Assembly (NCBI GenBank): GCA_047612385.1
Contig: JBLGAR010000003.1
Location: 28,606 to 92,605 of the forward strand
Origin: JBALVT01 sp047612385
GTDB taxonomy: Bacteria > Pseudomonadota > Gammaproteobacteria > Pseudomonadales > Halieaceae
Reading direction: 5' to 3'
DNA length: 64,000 bases
A program made the position numbers and the translations under genes. Position 1 is the first letter of the stretch. Each line of letters opens with the position of its first letter. This document shows, in pieces, positions 43,097 through 52,141 of this stretch. Under the pieces are notes generated by a model that was given only the letters and a program-made list of their open reading frames with translations, was not told the DNA's origin and searched no databases.

Positions 43097-43738
43097 TTGA
43101 GTAGTCTTGAAAACCTGTTTGAGAAAAATCGTGATTGGTCCGACAGTATTAAAACTAGCGATCCTCTTTTCTTTGAAAAACTGGCCTCGCAGCAAAGTCC
43201 GGAGTATCTGTGGATCGGGTGTTCAGACAGTCGTGTGCCTGCCAATCAGATTGTGGGCCTGCTCCCCGGTGAGGTTTTTGTCCATCGCAATGTGGCCAAT
43301 ATGGTTGTGCATACGGATTTTAACTGTTTGACTGTGCTGCAATATGCCGTGGATGTACTCAAAGTAAAACACGTGATTATCGTGGGGCACTATGACTGTG
43401 GTGGGGTCCGCGCAGCCTATGAAGGCGCAGACAACGGCATGATTGATAACTGGCTTCGGAACATTAAAGACGTTCTGCATAACAATGCGGCTCTGATCTC
43501 TGCTCAGCCTGACAAGGCTGCCAAAATGGATCTATTGTGTGAGCTCAATGTGATGACTCAGGTCTCCAATGTCTGTCACACCACGATTGCTCAAAACGCC
43601 TGGGATCGAGGTCAACCTCTGGAGGTACATGGGTGGGTATACAGCTTGCGTGATGGGCTTCTTAAGGATTTAAAGTGTTCTGTGAATAGCGCAGATCAAA
43701 TTGAAGGCGTGTATCGGGTTAGGTCCGCGGACAAATAA
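43097..43738 (+). CDS. can: Beta-class carbonic anhydrase
   Basis: The 213-residue enzyme interconverts CO2 and bicarbonate in the cytoplasm. Zinc and catalytic residues match E. coli Can: Cys42, Asp44 and Arg46 in GCSDSRVPANQI, and the His and Cys of VGHYDCGGVRAAY. NVANMV precedes them as expected. The start is TTG 43097, supported by GAGAGGA at 43083-43089. It lies 12 nt after the GGDEF-like gene, so the two may share a transcript. Confidence 0.96.
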   Translation: MSSLENLFEKNRDWSDSIKTSDPLFFEKLASQQSPEYLWIGCSDSRVPANQIVGLLPGEVFVHRNVANMVVHTDFNCLTVLQYAVDVLKVKHVIIVGHYDCGGVRAAYEGADNGMIDNWLRNIKDVLHNNAALISAQPDKAAKMDLLCELNVMTQVSNVCHTTIAQNAWDRGQPLEVHGWVYSLRDGLLKDLKCSVNSADQIEGVYRVRSADK

Positions 43739-43834
43739 TTAGTCTCATGGGCTTTTTTTGTTGCTCAGCCGTTCCACGGCACAGCGCTAAACTCCTATCT
43801 CTGTCACCATGAGGATTTCAGTGAGGGATTTAAT

Positions 43835-44761
43835 GTGCATGCTCCAGTAGAAATTGCGGGACGTAAAATTCTGATAACGGGCCCTACCGGCCAAGTTGCG
43901 GAACCGGTTGTTGCGGCCTGGGCATCGCTAGCTGATGTCTATGTTCTAGCCCGGTTTTCAAAAGGTGAGGATCTGCAGCGTATGCAAGCGCTCGGCGCCA
44001 CCTGCTTGAAAGTCGATCTTGCGGACCCTAAAGGGCTCGCAGATGTCCCCACAGATTTTGACTACGTGCTCAATTTTGCCGTTGTCAAGACGGGTGATTT
44101 TGACTATGACTTGGCCGCCAATGGTGAAGGAGTGGGGCGTTTAATGCTGCACTGCTGCAATGCGAAAGCCTTTTTGCATCTGTCTTCTACCGCGGTGTAT
44201 GAGTATGCGGGGCATGACGCCCGCCAGGAAAACTCTCCTCTTGGAGATAATCACCGTGTCATGTTTCCCACCTACAGTATTAGTAAAATTGCGGCGGAAA
44301 CCGTTTGTCGGTTTGCCGCTCATCAGTTTGATATTCCGACGACTGTTGCAAGGCTGAGTGTTCCCTATGGCGACAATGGCGGTTGGCCCTATTTTCATCT
44401 GCTGATGATGGAGCAGGGAATTCCCATTGACGTTCACCCGGATGCCCCCAACAATTATAACCTGTTACACGTAGACGACTACCTCGAGAAGCTGCCCAGA
44501 CTGTTGGCAGCGGCGACGCCGGAGGTCACCACAGTCAACTTTGGCGGTTCTGACAAAACGAGCATTGAGCAGTGGTGTGCCTATTTGACAGAATTAACGG
44601 GCTTTGAGCCCATGTTTAAGGAAAACCCCAAAGCTTTTGGCAGTCTCAACATTGACACTGCGAGAATGCATGAGCTTATTGGTCCCACAAGTGTTTCGTG
44701 GAAGGAAGGAATCGCACGTCAGGTAAAGGCTCTGGCGCCGCATTTGCTTAAGAGCCAGTAA
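43835..44761 (+). CDS. NAD-dependent epimerase/dehydratase family protein
   Basis: The 308-residue extended-SDR protein starts with a Rossmann segment KILITGPTGQVAEPVVAAWA, and has the catalytic elements HLSSTAVYEYAG (Ser) and the YSISKIAAE motif (Tyr-xxx-Lys). The C-terminal half would bind the substrate and resembles UDP-sugar epimerases only generally. GTG 43835 is preceded by GAGGG. It is the first of four genes read together with a small membrane protein, a DUF1214 protein and a sulfotransferase. The substrate is not recognisable. Confidence 0.82.
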   Translation: MHAPVEIAGRKILITGPTGQVAEPVVAAWASLADVYVLARFSKGEDLQRMQALGATCLKVDLADPKGLADVPTDFDYVLNFAVVKTGDFDYDLAANGEGVGRLMLHCCNAKAFLHLSSTAVYEYAGHDARQENSPLGDNHRVMFPTYSISKIAAETVCRFAAHQFDIPTTVARLSVPYGDNGGWPYFHLLMMEQGIPIDVHPDAPNNYNLLHVDDYLEKLPRLLAAATPEVTTVNFGGSDKTSIEQWCAYLTELTGFEPMFKENPKAFGSLNIDTARMHELIGPTSVSWKEGIARQVKALAPHLLKSQ

Positions 44762-44785
44762 AGCGTATGGAACGGAGAGGTAATT

Positions 44786-44962
44786 GTGGGAAATCTACTG
44801 ATCATATTGTTGTTTGTTTTTGGAGGCGTAGCACTAATGGTCGTGTTGGGCGATCGGTTTGGTAAAGCCCAGGACCCGGAAAAAATGGCCCGGGTTCAGC
44901 GCTGGATTATGCCACTGGTCGGTTTGATGTTGGTTTTATCGGCATTTAAGTTTTTTTTCTAG
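44786..44962 (+). CDS. 58-residue membrane protein, unknown function
   Basis: Translation from GTG 44786 gives a 58-residue protein with two hydrophobic helices: LLIILLFVFGGVALMVVLG near the start and WIMPLVGLMLVLSAFKFFF at the end. They are joined by a charged loop (DRFGKAQDPEKMARVQR). GGAGAGG at 44774-44780 is a strong ribosome site. It lies 24 nt after the epimerase gene and 11 nt before the DUF1214 gene, so it is very probably expressed with them. I recognise no family. Confidence 0.7.
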   Translation: MGNLLIILLFVFGGVALMVVLGDRFGKAQDPEKMARVQRWIMPLVGLMLVLSAFKFFF

Positions 44963-44973
44963 GGATCACTGCT

Positions 44974-46095
44974 TTGACTTCCAAGCTCGAAAAATTACAA
45001 TCTGGCGCCGGCTGGTCGCAGTTCTGCGATCAGCTCAAAACCGCGGGAGCGCTAATTTCAAACCCAGACGTACCTCTAGATACACTTACCAGGGCAGAGG
45101 GTTACCGCTACCTGACACGGTTGCTCAGGTTGAGTCTTGAAAAAAATATTGAATTTGCCGATGCGCAGTATCCACAGTTTTATTCCCTGTCCCATGAGAC
45201 CGCCAAGATTGGCAACGACAATCCCGACAATTTTTATCAAAACTGCGCTGTCTGCGGTACCAGGGATTACTTGATCAAAGGCAACCGCGGTACCGTCGCC
45301 TATCTGAGCATTGAGTCCAAGGCTGGCTCTTTCGCCTCAGGCGGAGATATGTCTCCCACCGGGCATGTGGAATTGGGCGAGTTGGATATAGATGCTCAGG
45401 GGAATTTCGAGCTGATGGTCAGCGCCACACCTTGCGAAGGCAATTGGCTGCCTATGACAAGTCATTCTGATAACCTTTTAGTGCGCCAAACCTTCGGCAA
45501 TCGCAGCGCAGAGCGCCGCGCTGAGCTCTCTATAAAGTGCCTCAACCCTCTTGGTGAAACAGTGTTAAGGTCGGGGAAATTTGCCGACCAATTGGCAACT
45601 GTCATGCCTTTTGTTACGGGTACTTCCAGCCTTTTTCATCAGTGGATGCAACAGTTCAGTAAACATATAAATCAGCTGCCGCCAAACGACCAGGAGATGT
45701 GTCTTAAGGCCGGTGGTGATCCCTCAATCTACTACCATAATAGCTTTTGGCGTGTAGAACGCGATGGAGCACTGCTAGTGACTTTTACACCGCCGAGCCG
45801 CTGTCGGACGTGGAATTTTCAGCTCTCCAACTATTGGATGGAATCCCTTGACTATCGTTATCATCAGATCAGTTTTAGCAACTTCAACGCGGTGAGTGAA
45901 TCCGATGGCAGTATTTGCATTGTTGTTGCTCATAGCGATCCTGGAAGCGCCTTTCCTAACTGGGTAACTACAGCTGATCACGTTTGCGGTGGAATGTTAC
46001 TTAGGTATGTTGAAGCGGAGGATTTTCCACCTATCACAACACGTCTCCTGCCATTTTCAGAGCTGTCGTCACAGACTTCCGGGCCCCTTTGTTGA
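44974..46095 (+). CDS. DUF1214-domain protein
   Basis: The 373-residue protein has no signal peptide. Its C-terminal part, with FWRVERDGALLVTFTPPSRC and RTWNFQLSNYWMESLDY, is the DUF1214 fold, which is also found behind DUF1254 domains; no DUF1254 is visible here, and the N-terminal 250 residues form a helical and beta-rich region with FYQNCAVCGTRDYLIKGNRG. Genes of this type often sit next to sulfotransferases in marine gammaproteobacteria (general recollection). TTG 44974 follows TAGGGAT. The stop overlaps the next gene by 7 nt. Function is unknown. Confidence 0.75.
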   Translation: MTSKLEKLQSGAGWSQFCDQLKTAGALISNPDVPLDTLTRAEGYRYLTRLLRLSLEKNIEFADAQYPQFYSLSHETAKIGNDNPDNFYQNCAVCGTRDYLIKGNRGTVAYLSIESKAGSFASGGDMSPTGHVELGELDIDAQGNFELMVSATPCEGNWLPMTSHSDNLLVRQTFGNRSAERRAELSIKCLNPLGETVLRSGKFADQLATVMPFVTGTSSLFHQWMQQFSKHINQLPPNDQEMCLKAGGDPSIYYHNSFWRVERDGALLVTFTPPSRCRTWNFQLSNYWMESLDYRYHQISFSNFNAVSESDGSICIVVAHSDPGSAFPNWVTTADHVCGGMLLRYVEAEDFPPITTRLLPFSELSSQTSGPLC

Positions 46096-47264
46096 GCAGC
46101 TACAATTTCAATCCCGAGTCCATTATAGCCGCTGCCAAAGCTGTGGACGGCCTTGAGGATTTCGGTGACGATAGTCATCGAGAGCCACTGAAAAGGCTGC
46201 TCTGGTCTCTGGCTAACGAAGCAAACCTGAATCAGGTGGGTGCGAGTGTTCTGCAGCAGCGAATGGTCGACATTCTTGCCACACGTCTGCGTGTGAATGA
46301 ATATCTAAAGCGCTATCCCGAGATACTCGAAGAAGTGATCGAAGCCCCGTTGATTATTGTCGGTTTGCCTCGCACAGGCACCACAATGCTGCACAGAACA
46401 ATTGCGGCGGATCACAGGATGTACGCTCCACTGTGGTACGAAGTACGCTTTCCCTGCCCGTCGCTGGATTGGGATTTCACTAGCGAAGGTGATCGGCGCA
46501 TCGACGAGGCCAAGGCGGAGATGCAGGCAATGCTCGATGCGAACCCCGATCTTCTGGCGATTCACCCCATGGATGCTATGGGCCCCGATGAAGATATTAT
46601 GCTGCTGGAGCAGTCATTCTTCAGCTTTATGACCCAATCTAGTGCCAATGTGCCAAGCTTTGATGCCTGGCTTGAAGAGCAAGATCACACCCCAGGTTAT
46701 GAATACCTCAAGCTGTTACTGCAGTTTCTGCAGTGGCAAAAAAGGCGCAGTGGCGGACAAGCCCAGCGCTGGACACTGAAAGCCCCGCACCATCTCCACT
46801 ATATGGATTTGATCTTCAAAATTTTTCCCGATGCCAAGGTGGTACAGTCCCATCGCGACCCGGTAGACACCATCCCGTCTCTAGTCAGCTTGATCAGCGG
46901 TGTCTGGGTCATATACTCGGATGTTGCAGACGTTCGAGAAGCGGGGCGTCAGTGGGCGCGAAAGTTTGCCAATGGTATGCGCCATACCATGGAAGTCAGA
47001 AGCCGAATGGATGATGATCGATTCCTGGATTTATGGTTTCGGGATACTGTGAGCCAACCTCTGGTGGAAATTCAGAAGGTCTATGATTTCCTGGGGATGC
47101 AGTTGACCCCAGCCGCTGTTGCCGAGATGGAGCAATGGCAGGATTTCAATCGGCGCGAACTGCGCCCGTCTCATGAATACACCTTGGAGCAATACGGCCT
47201 TGCTGAGTCGAGTTTAGAAGATCAATTTAAAGAGTATCGGGTGAAATTCATCCTAAATCGATAA
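46089..47264 (+). CDS. Sulfotransferase-family protein (Sulfotransfer_3 type)
   Basis: The 391-residue protein has the PAPS-binding 5' loop LIIVGLPRTGTTMLHR near residue 92 and the 3' phosphate region VVQSHRDPVDTIPSLVSL near residue 253, with KAPHHL before it. Such enzymes transfer sulfate from PAPS to small molecules or glycans. The start is TTG 46089 (a second TTG follows), overlapping the DUF1214 gene by 7 nt, so the two are translationally coupled and probably act on the same compound. The acceptor is unknown. Confidence 0.85.
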   Translation: MLSSYNFNPESIIAAAKAVDGLEDFGDDSHREPLKRLLWSLANEANLNQVGASVLQQRMVDILATRLRVNEYLKRYPEILEEVIEAPLIIVGLPRTGTTMLHRTIAADHRMYAPLWYEVRFPCPSLDWDFTSEGDRRIDEAKAEMQAMLDANPDLLAIHPMDAMGPDEDIMLLEQSFFSFMTQSSANVPSFDAWLEEQDHTPGYEYLKLLLQFLQWQKRRSGGQAQRWTLKAPHHLHYMDLIFKIFPDAKVVQSHRDPVDTIPSLVSLISGVWVIYSDVADVREAGRQWARKFANGMRHTMEVRSRMDDDRFLDLWFRDTVSQPLVEIQKVYDFLGMQLTPAAVAEMEQWQDFNRRELRPSHEYTLEQYGLAESSLEDQFKEYRVKFILNR

Positions 47265-47386
47265 GATCTGTCGCCCCGGCATCGACCTCTTATCCGAACT
47301 ATTTGCTTGGTTTTGGGTCAAATAGATCACCCAAAATTACCATCCTTCATTTCGTGCAATTGGTTTTAACTTGCTCCGGCCGCCTC

Positions 47387-47392
47387 TATAAT
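47387..47392 (+). promoter_or_regulatory. Candidate -10 element of the gsp operon
   Basis: A perfect TATAAT stands in the 189-bp gap before gspC. A convincing -35 at 17 bp is lacking (TTTTAA at 47364-47369), so strength is uncertain or an activator is needed. Transcription would start near 47399, leaving a leader of about 55 nt before TTG 47454. Confidence 0.45.
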
Positions 47393-47453
47393 CGGATCGG
47401 GAATATTTCTGATTTTATTAGAGTTTTACTTAAGCGCTTAACAGGAGAGCAGC

Positions 47454-48497
47454 TTGTCGGCTCAGTGGCACCAACCTTCCAGCGATAGCCTTAAAAGAGC
47501 GTCTGGCGCGCTTTTGCGAGCTTGGGCGGTTTTAACCCAACCGCAGCACCTGTCCCGGATACGTAGGGGTTGCGTGTATGTGCTGGTTTTTTGGGCAATA
47601 TTCGCTATCGCAAAGCTCATATGGCTTGTGGTGCCCGATTCAAGTGCGGCGATTCCCTCCGGTGCGGTGATCCTCAATCCCGTGGAGAATAGTGCTGGCA
47701 GTACTGCGGCGAAACCGGTTGATATTAAGGAACTACAAAACTTGCATTTGTTTGGTGTCGCCGGAAGCGGGGGCACTGCCACTGCCACAGCCGTGGTCGA
47801 GGACATCAAAACAAATTCCGATCGGGATGGAATTGAAGACGGCGCGAAGGTATCTCGCCTGGATCTTAAATTGAGGGGCGTTATTTCCGTCTCCGAAGAC
47901 GGCTTAGGTCACGCCATGATTGAACACAAAGCCAGGCAGGAAGGGTATGCCGTTGGCGATGAGCTCCCTGTTGGCAAAGGTATTATCCTCGCAAAAGTGA
48001 TGCCCCATGGTGTCGTTCTTGATAACCGTGGAACCTATGAGTTATTAAGGTTGTTTGAAGAGTTTTCGTTGTTGGGTCAAATTCCGGACAGGTCTTCTGC
48101 ACCGTCTCCGCCGCCGAGAAAAGTGGGGCCCTCTGCCGCCCGGGAAATTTCTGTGGATGGCAATTCGGCGGTGGTCGCGCAAAGCATTCGGCGGCAACTG
48201 TATGACGACCCTCAGTCTCTCGCAGAGGTTGTCAGAGTGAGTGCGGTCAGGGAAAACAATACTTTAAAGGGCTACCGAGTCGACCCTGGGAAAAGTGGAG
48301 CTCAATTTACTCAGCTGGGTTTCGAATCGGGTGATGTCGTCATCAGTGTTAACGGTATCAATCTGGACAACCCCGCCAATACTATGGCGCTCTACCAACT
48401 GATGCGGTCGGCGTCCGAGGCAGTTTTTGATGTCGAGCGCGGCACGGAAATACTGACCTTGACCGTTGATTTGAATGGAGCCGCTGATGGCGGTTGA
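47454..48497 (+). CDS. gspC: GspC, type II secretion inner-membrane connector
   Basis: GspC links the inner-membrane platform to the secretin. The 347-residue protein has a cytoplasmic start, one membrane helix near residue 45 (YVLVFWAIFAIAKLIWLVV), a periplasmic HR domain (about 85-205; NLHLFGVAG, then LRGVISVSEDGLGHAMIEHK) and a C-terminal PDZ domain (about 235-345; GLESGDVVISVNG-like sequence FESGDVVISVNGINLDN). TTG 47454 follows CAGGAGAG. It is the first gene of a twelve-gene operon. Confidence 0.94.
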   Translation: MSAQWHQPSSDSLKRASGALLRAWAVLTQPQHLSRIRRGCVYVLVFWAIFAIAKLIWLVVPDSSAAIPSGAVILNPVENSAGSTAAKPVDIKELQNLHLFGVAGSGGTATATAVVEDIKTNSDRDGIEDGAKVSRLDLKLRGVISVSEDGLGHAMIEHKARQEGYAVGDELPVGKGIILAKVMPHGVVLDNRGTYELLRLFEEFSLLGQIPDRSSAPSPPPRKVGPSAAREISVDGNSAVVAQSIRRQLYDDPQSLAEVVRVSAVRENNTLKGYRVDPGKSGAQFTQLGFESGDVVISVNGINLDNPANTMALYQLMRSASEAVFDVERGTEILTLTVDLNGAADGG

Positions 48498-48539
48498 TAT
48501 AGTTTTTTCTCCACATGTCGTTACACAGAGGACGCAAGT

Positions 48540-50582
48540 TTGCTAACTGCTCTATCCCGTTTGTTTAAGAATCAGATATTGCTTGCCACAGTAGCCTTGT
48601 GTCCGCTGGCGATTACCTCCGCGGTGGCACAGGATTACACCGTCAATCTGAAAGAAGCGGACATTCAGGAGCTTATCAAGTTCGTCGCCGAGGCCACGGA
48701 CACTACCATCGTGGTGGACCCCGCGGTAAAGGGTAAGGTCAAAGTAGTGTCCTCCAAGCCAGTCTCGCGCAGCGAATTGTACAATCTGTTTTTGTCTGTT
48801 TTAGAAGTTCATGGCTATACCGCTGTTCGCTCGGGTGGAATCGTCCGGGTTATTCAAAGTAAGGATGCCCGGTCCTCGCCTGTCACTGTTCGGGAAAACG
48901 CTGGAGATAGTGGCTCGGACGAGTACGTTACCGAAGTGATCAGGCTTGAAAATATTTCTGCCGCAAAATTGATTCCTGTACTGCGGCCTTTAGTTCCTCA
49001 GCAGGCTCATATGGCAGCCTATGCGCCCAGTAATGCGATTATTATCTCCGATGTGTCGGCCAATATTGATCGCATTCGAGACATTATTCAGCGAATGGAC
49101 CGATCAGCCCAGCAGCAGAGTCAAATCATAAAGCTTAAATATGCGGTGGCCGATGACGTTGTTCGCATGCTGGATCAACTCAATAAATCAGAGGCCAAGC
49201 AAAGCGGCGGTACTGAATCTGAAGTGTTGCTGGTAGCGGACACTAGAACCAACAGTGTGCTGGTCAGTGGCGATGAGCTTGAGCGCGCGCGTATTGGCAA
49301 ATTGATTCGATATCTTGATACACCGCTTGAGCAAAGCGGAAATGTAAAGGTGATTTATCTCGAGTATGCGGTTGCTACTGAAATCGCTGAGGTTCTGAGT
49401 CGTGTCATGCAAAATATCAGCCGCTTGGATAGTAGCGATACAGGGAAGGCCGCTAAAGCTGGAAATTCAGCAACGATAGAAGCGGATGAGGGTACTAACG
49501 CCCTGATTATTACGGCAGCTACCGACGAAATGGCGTCCATTGAGGCTGTCATTCGCCGTCTGGATATTCGCAGGGCCCAGGTTCTGGTAGAGGCCATTAT
49601 TGTTGAGATGGAGGTCATTGATGGGCAGAACCTGGGCCTGCAGTGGCTGTTTGCCAACAACGAGGGTTTCTACGGCAGTAATATTAACAACAGCACCAAT
49701 AACTCGGCGGGCAATATTGCCGGGGCGGTGTTACCAAGTAGGGATACAGACGGATCAACTCCCGATCCAGACCTGGGTGATCTCGCGGCTGCCCTGGCGG
49801 GCACGCCGGGTCTTTCCCTGGGCTGGGGCTCGGTTGCTGACGATTTGTCGATGACGGTTATTCTCAACGCACTCAAAGAGCAAACTAACGCGAACATACT
49901 ATCGACACCCAGCCTGCTCACACTGGACAATGAGGAAGCCTATATAACGGTAGGCCAGAGTGTGCCATTTGTTACTGGCTCTTTTACTAATACGGGTTCT
50001 GGTGGTGATGGCGCCCAAAATCCTTTCCAGACTATCGAGCGTCAAAACGTAGGTATTACTCTGACCGTCACTCCTCACATCAACGAGGGGAATGCGGTCG
50101 TGATGGATATAGAACAGGAAGTTTCCAGTCTTACGGGAGTCTCGTTCATCGCCTCGGATCTGATTACCAATGAACGTAAAATCCAGACCAAGGTATTGGT
50201 TGGAGACGGCCGCACGGTCGTGCTTGGCGGTCTCATAAAAGATGATGTGCAAAATGGTGTCCAGAAAATCCCTATTCTGGGTGATATCCCGTTCTTTGGT
50301 CGATTGTTTCGCACCGACGCGGTTCAAGTCACGAAAACAAACTTGCTGATCTTTATACGGCCCACCATCATTCGCGACGATGCCGAGTTAGAGGGTGCAT
50401 CTGCGGATAAATACCAGTATATACGTGCGCAGCAACTATTGCGCAGAGAGCAGGGTCTTATGTTCTTGGATGATGAGAACACGCCTTTGCTGCCCGAGTG
50501 GGAGCAACAAATACAGCAGTTGGAAGAAATTCGCGAGGTTGAAGCTGCCACTAAAAATCCCGAACAGAAGAGTGGTCCCTGA
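48540..50582 (+). CDS. gspD: GspD, type II secretion secretin
   Basis: GspD forms the outer-membrane channel. The 680-residue precursor has a signal peptide ending near AVAQ (residue 30), N0-N3 periplasmic domains (QDYTVNLKEADIQELIKFVA marks N0), and the C-terminal secretin domain with VPFVTGSF, VGITLTVTPHINEG and VVLGGLIKDD. TTG 48540 follows AGAGGA. The TGA shares a base with the gspE ATG. No pilotin gene is visible nearby. Confidence 0.97.
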   Translation: MLTALSRLFKNQILLATVALCPLAITSAVAQDYTVNLKEADIQELIKFVAEATDTTIVVDPAVKGKVKVVSSKPVSRSELYNLFLSVLEVHGYTAVRSGGIVRVIQSKDARSSPVTVRENAGDSGSDEYVTEVIRLENISAAKLIPVLRPLVPQQAHMAAYAPSNAIIISDVSANIDRIRDIIQRMDRSAQQQSQIIKLKYAVADDVVRMLDQLNKSEAKQSGGTESEVLLVADTRTNSVLVSGDELERARIGKLIRYLDTPLEQSGNVKVIYLEYAVATEIAEVLSRVMQNISRLDSSDTGKAAKAGNSATIEADEGTNALIITAATDEMASIEAVIRRLDIRRAQVLVEAIIVEMEVIDGQNLGLQWLFANNEGFYGSNINNSTNNSAGNIAGAVLPSRDTDGSTPDPDLGDLAAALAGTPGLSLGWGSVADDLSMTVILNALKEQTNANILSTPSLLTLDNEEAYITVGQSVPFVTGSFTNTGSGGDGAQNPFQTIERQNVGITLTVTPHINEGNAVVMDIEQEVSSLTGVSFIASDLITNERKIQTKVLVGDGRTVVLGGLIKDDVQNGVQKIPILGDIPFFGRLFRTDAVQVTKTNLLIFIRPTIIRDDAELEGASADKYQYIRAQQLLRREQGLMFLDDENTPLLPEWEQQIQQLEEIREVEAATKNPEQKSGP

Positions 50583-52141
50583 TGGACGCTGTTGATTCTG
50601 TTCTCGATCAGACTGGGGATCGTTCCCCGGGTTTCAACGAATCTGTAGTGGATGCTGTGCCGAGGCCCGCTGCGGGGAACTTGCCCTTCACTTTCGCCAA
50701 GCAATACGGCGTTTTATTGGATTCTTCTAGCGAAACCCCCGTGATAATTCATTTGGGATTGCCCTCGGCGAATGTCTTGGCGGAACTTCGACGCTATTTG
50801 GGTGAGCCCTTTGAACTTCAGCCCGTCGCGGATGCGGAGTTTCAACGCCGCCTGACCTTAGGTTATCAACGCGGCAATAACGAAGCCGTTCAGATGGCAG
50901 AGGACATCGGCTCAGATGTCGATTTGAGTCGTTTGGCGGATGAGATTCCGGAAATGGGCGATCTGATGGACGCCGAAGACGACGCGCCTATTATTCGTTT
51001 GATCAACGCCATTTTGTCTCAGGCGGTCAGAGAGAAGGCCTCTGATATTCATGTTGAAACCTTTGAGGATCGCCTGAGTATTCGCTATCGCATCGATGGC
51101 GTGTTAGCCGAAGTGTTGTCGCCCAAGCGTATGCTGGCACCTTTGCTGGTTTCCCGTTTGAAGGTCATGGCGAAATTAGACATCGCGGAAAAACGCATTC
51201 CGCAAGACGGCAGAATATCAGTAAAGCTGGCTGGGCATGCCGTAGACATTCGCATGTCGACGATTCCGTCTGCCCACGGAGAGCGGGTAGTGCTGCGCCT
51301 GCTCGACAAGCAATCCGGGCAGTTGCAGCTGACACAACTGGCTATGAATGATCAGGTCTTCTCCGCTTATAAAAAATGCCTGCAGACGCCACACGGAATT
51401 ATTCTGGTGACCGGGCCAACGGGTTCAGGTAAGACGACGACGCTTTACGCGGGCTTATCCCATGTGAATGAAGCCTCCCGCAATATCCTCACCATTGAAG
51501 ATCCTATCGAGTACATGTTGCCCGGCGTGGGCCAAACTCAGGTTAATACCAAGGTGGATATGACCTTTGCCAGAGGGCTGCGGGCTATTTTGCGCCAGGA
51601 TCCAGACATCGTTATGGTCGGTGAGATTCGCGATCTCGAAACAGCGGAGATCGCGGTTCAGGCTTCACTGACAGGTCACCTGGTGTTGTCGACACTGCAC
51701 ACCAACACGGCGATCGGCGCTGTCACACGTCTGCAGGACATGGGCATCGAGCCGTTTCTGCTGGCCTCAAGTTTAATTGGGGTGATGGCACAGCGGCTGG
51801 TTCGCCTTCTGTGCAATGATTGCAAAGTGGCCAGCATAGCCGATGAAACCGAACTGGCATTGTTGGGGCTCAGCTCCGAGGCGGGTGATACCACTGTCTA
51901 TCACAGTGAGGGGTGTGAGCACTGTAAGTACACAGGGTATCGCGGTCGCACCGGAATCTACGAGTTGATAGAAGTGGACGACGCTATGCGCTTGATGATT
52001 CATCAGGGAGCTAGTGAGCAGGAGATGCTCGCTGCGGCGCGACAGCGCTATCCTGGAATGTTGGAAGATGGGCGCCGGCGTATTCTGGCAGGCGAAACCA
52101 GCACCGCTGAGGTGCTTCGCGTCACAACGGCAGCTTCCTAG
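50582..52141 (+). CDS. gspE: GspE, type II secretion ATPase
   Basis: GspE is the cytoplasmic motor of the pseudopilus. The 519-residue protein has an N-terminal GspL-binding domain, then Walker A GPTGSGKTTTLYAGL near residue 280, the VMVGEIRDLETAEIA Walker B, the STLHTNTAIGAVTRLQDMG His box, and a zinc tetracysteine (CNDCKVA and CEHCKYTGYRG). It is 56 residues shorter than PilB of this window, which has a longer N-terminal domain. It overlaps gspD and gspF by one base each. Confidence 0.97.
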   Translation: MDAVDSVLDQTGDRSPGFNESVVDAVPRPAAGNLPFTFAKQYGVLLDSSSETPVIIHLGLPSANVLAELRRYLGEPFELQPVADAEFQRRLTLGYQRGNNEAVQMAEDIGSDVDLSRLADEIPEMGDLMDAEDDAPIIRLINAILSQAVREKASDIHVETFEDRLSIRYRIDGVLAEVLSPKRMLAPLLVSRLKVMAKLDIAEKRIPQDGRISVKLAGHAVDIRMSTIPSAHGERVVLRLLDKQSGQLQLTQLAMNDQVFSAYKKCLQTPHGIILVTGPTGSGKTTTLYAGLSHVNEASRNILTIEDPIEYMLPGVGQTQVNTKVDMTFARGLRAILRQDPDIVMVGEIRDLETAEIAVQASLTGHLVLSTLHTNTAIGAVTRLQDMGIEPFLLASSLIGVMAQRLVRLLCNDCKVASIADETELALLGLSSEAGDTTVYHSEGCEHCKYTGYRGRTGIYELIEVDDAMRLMIHQGASEQEMLAAARQRYPGMLEDGRRRILAGETSTAEVLRVTTAAS

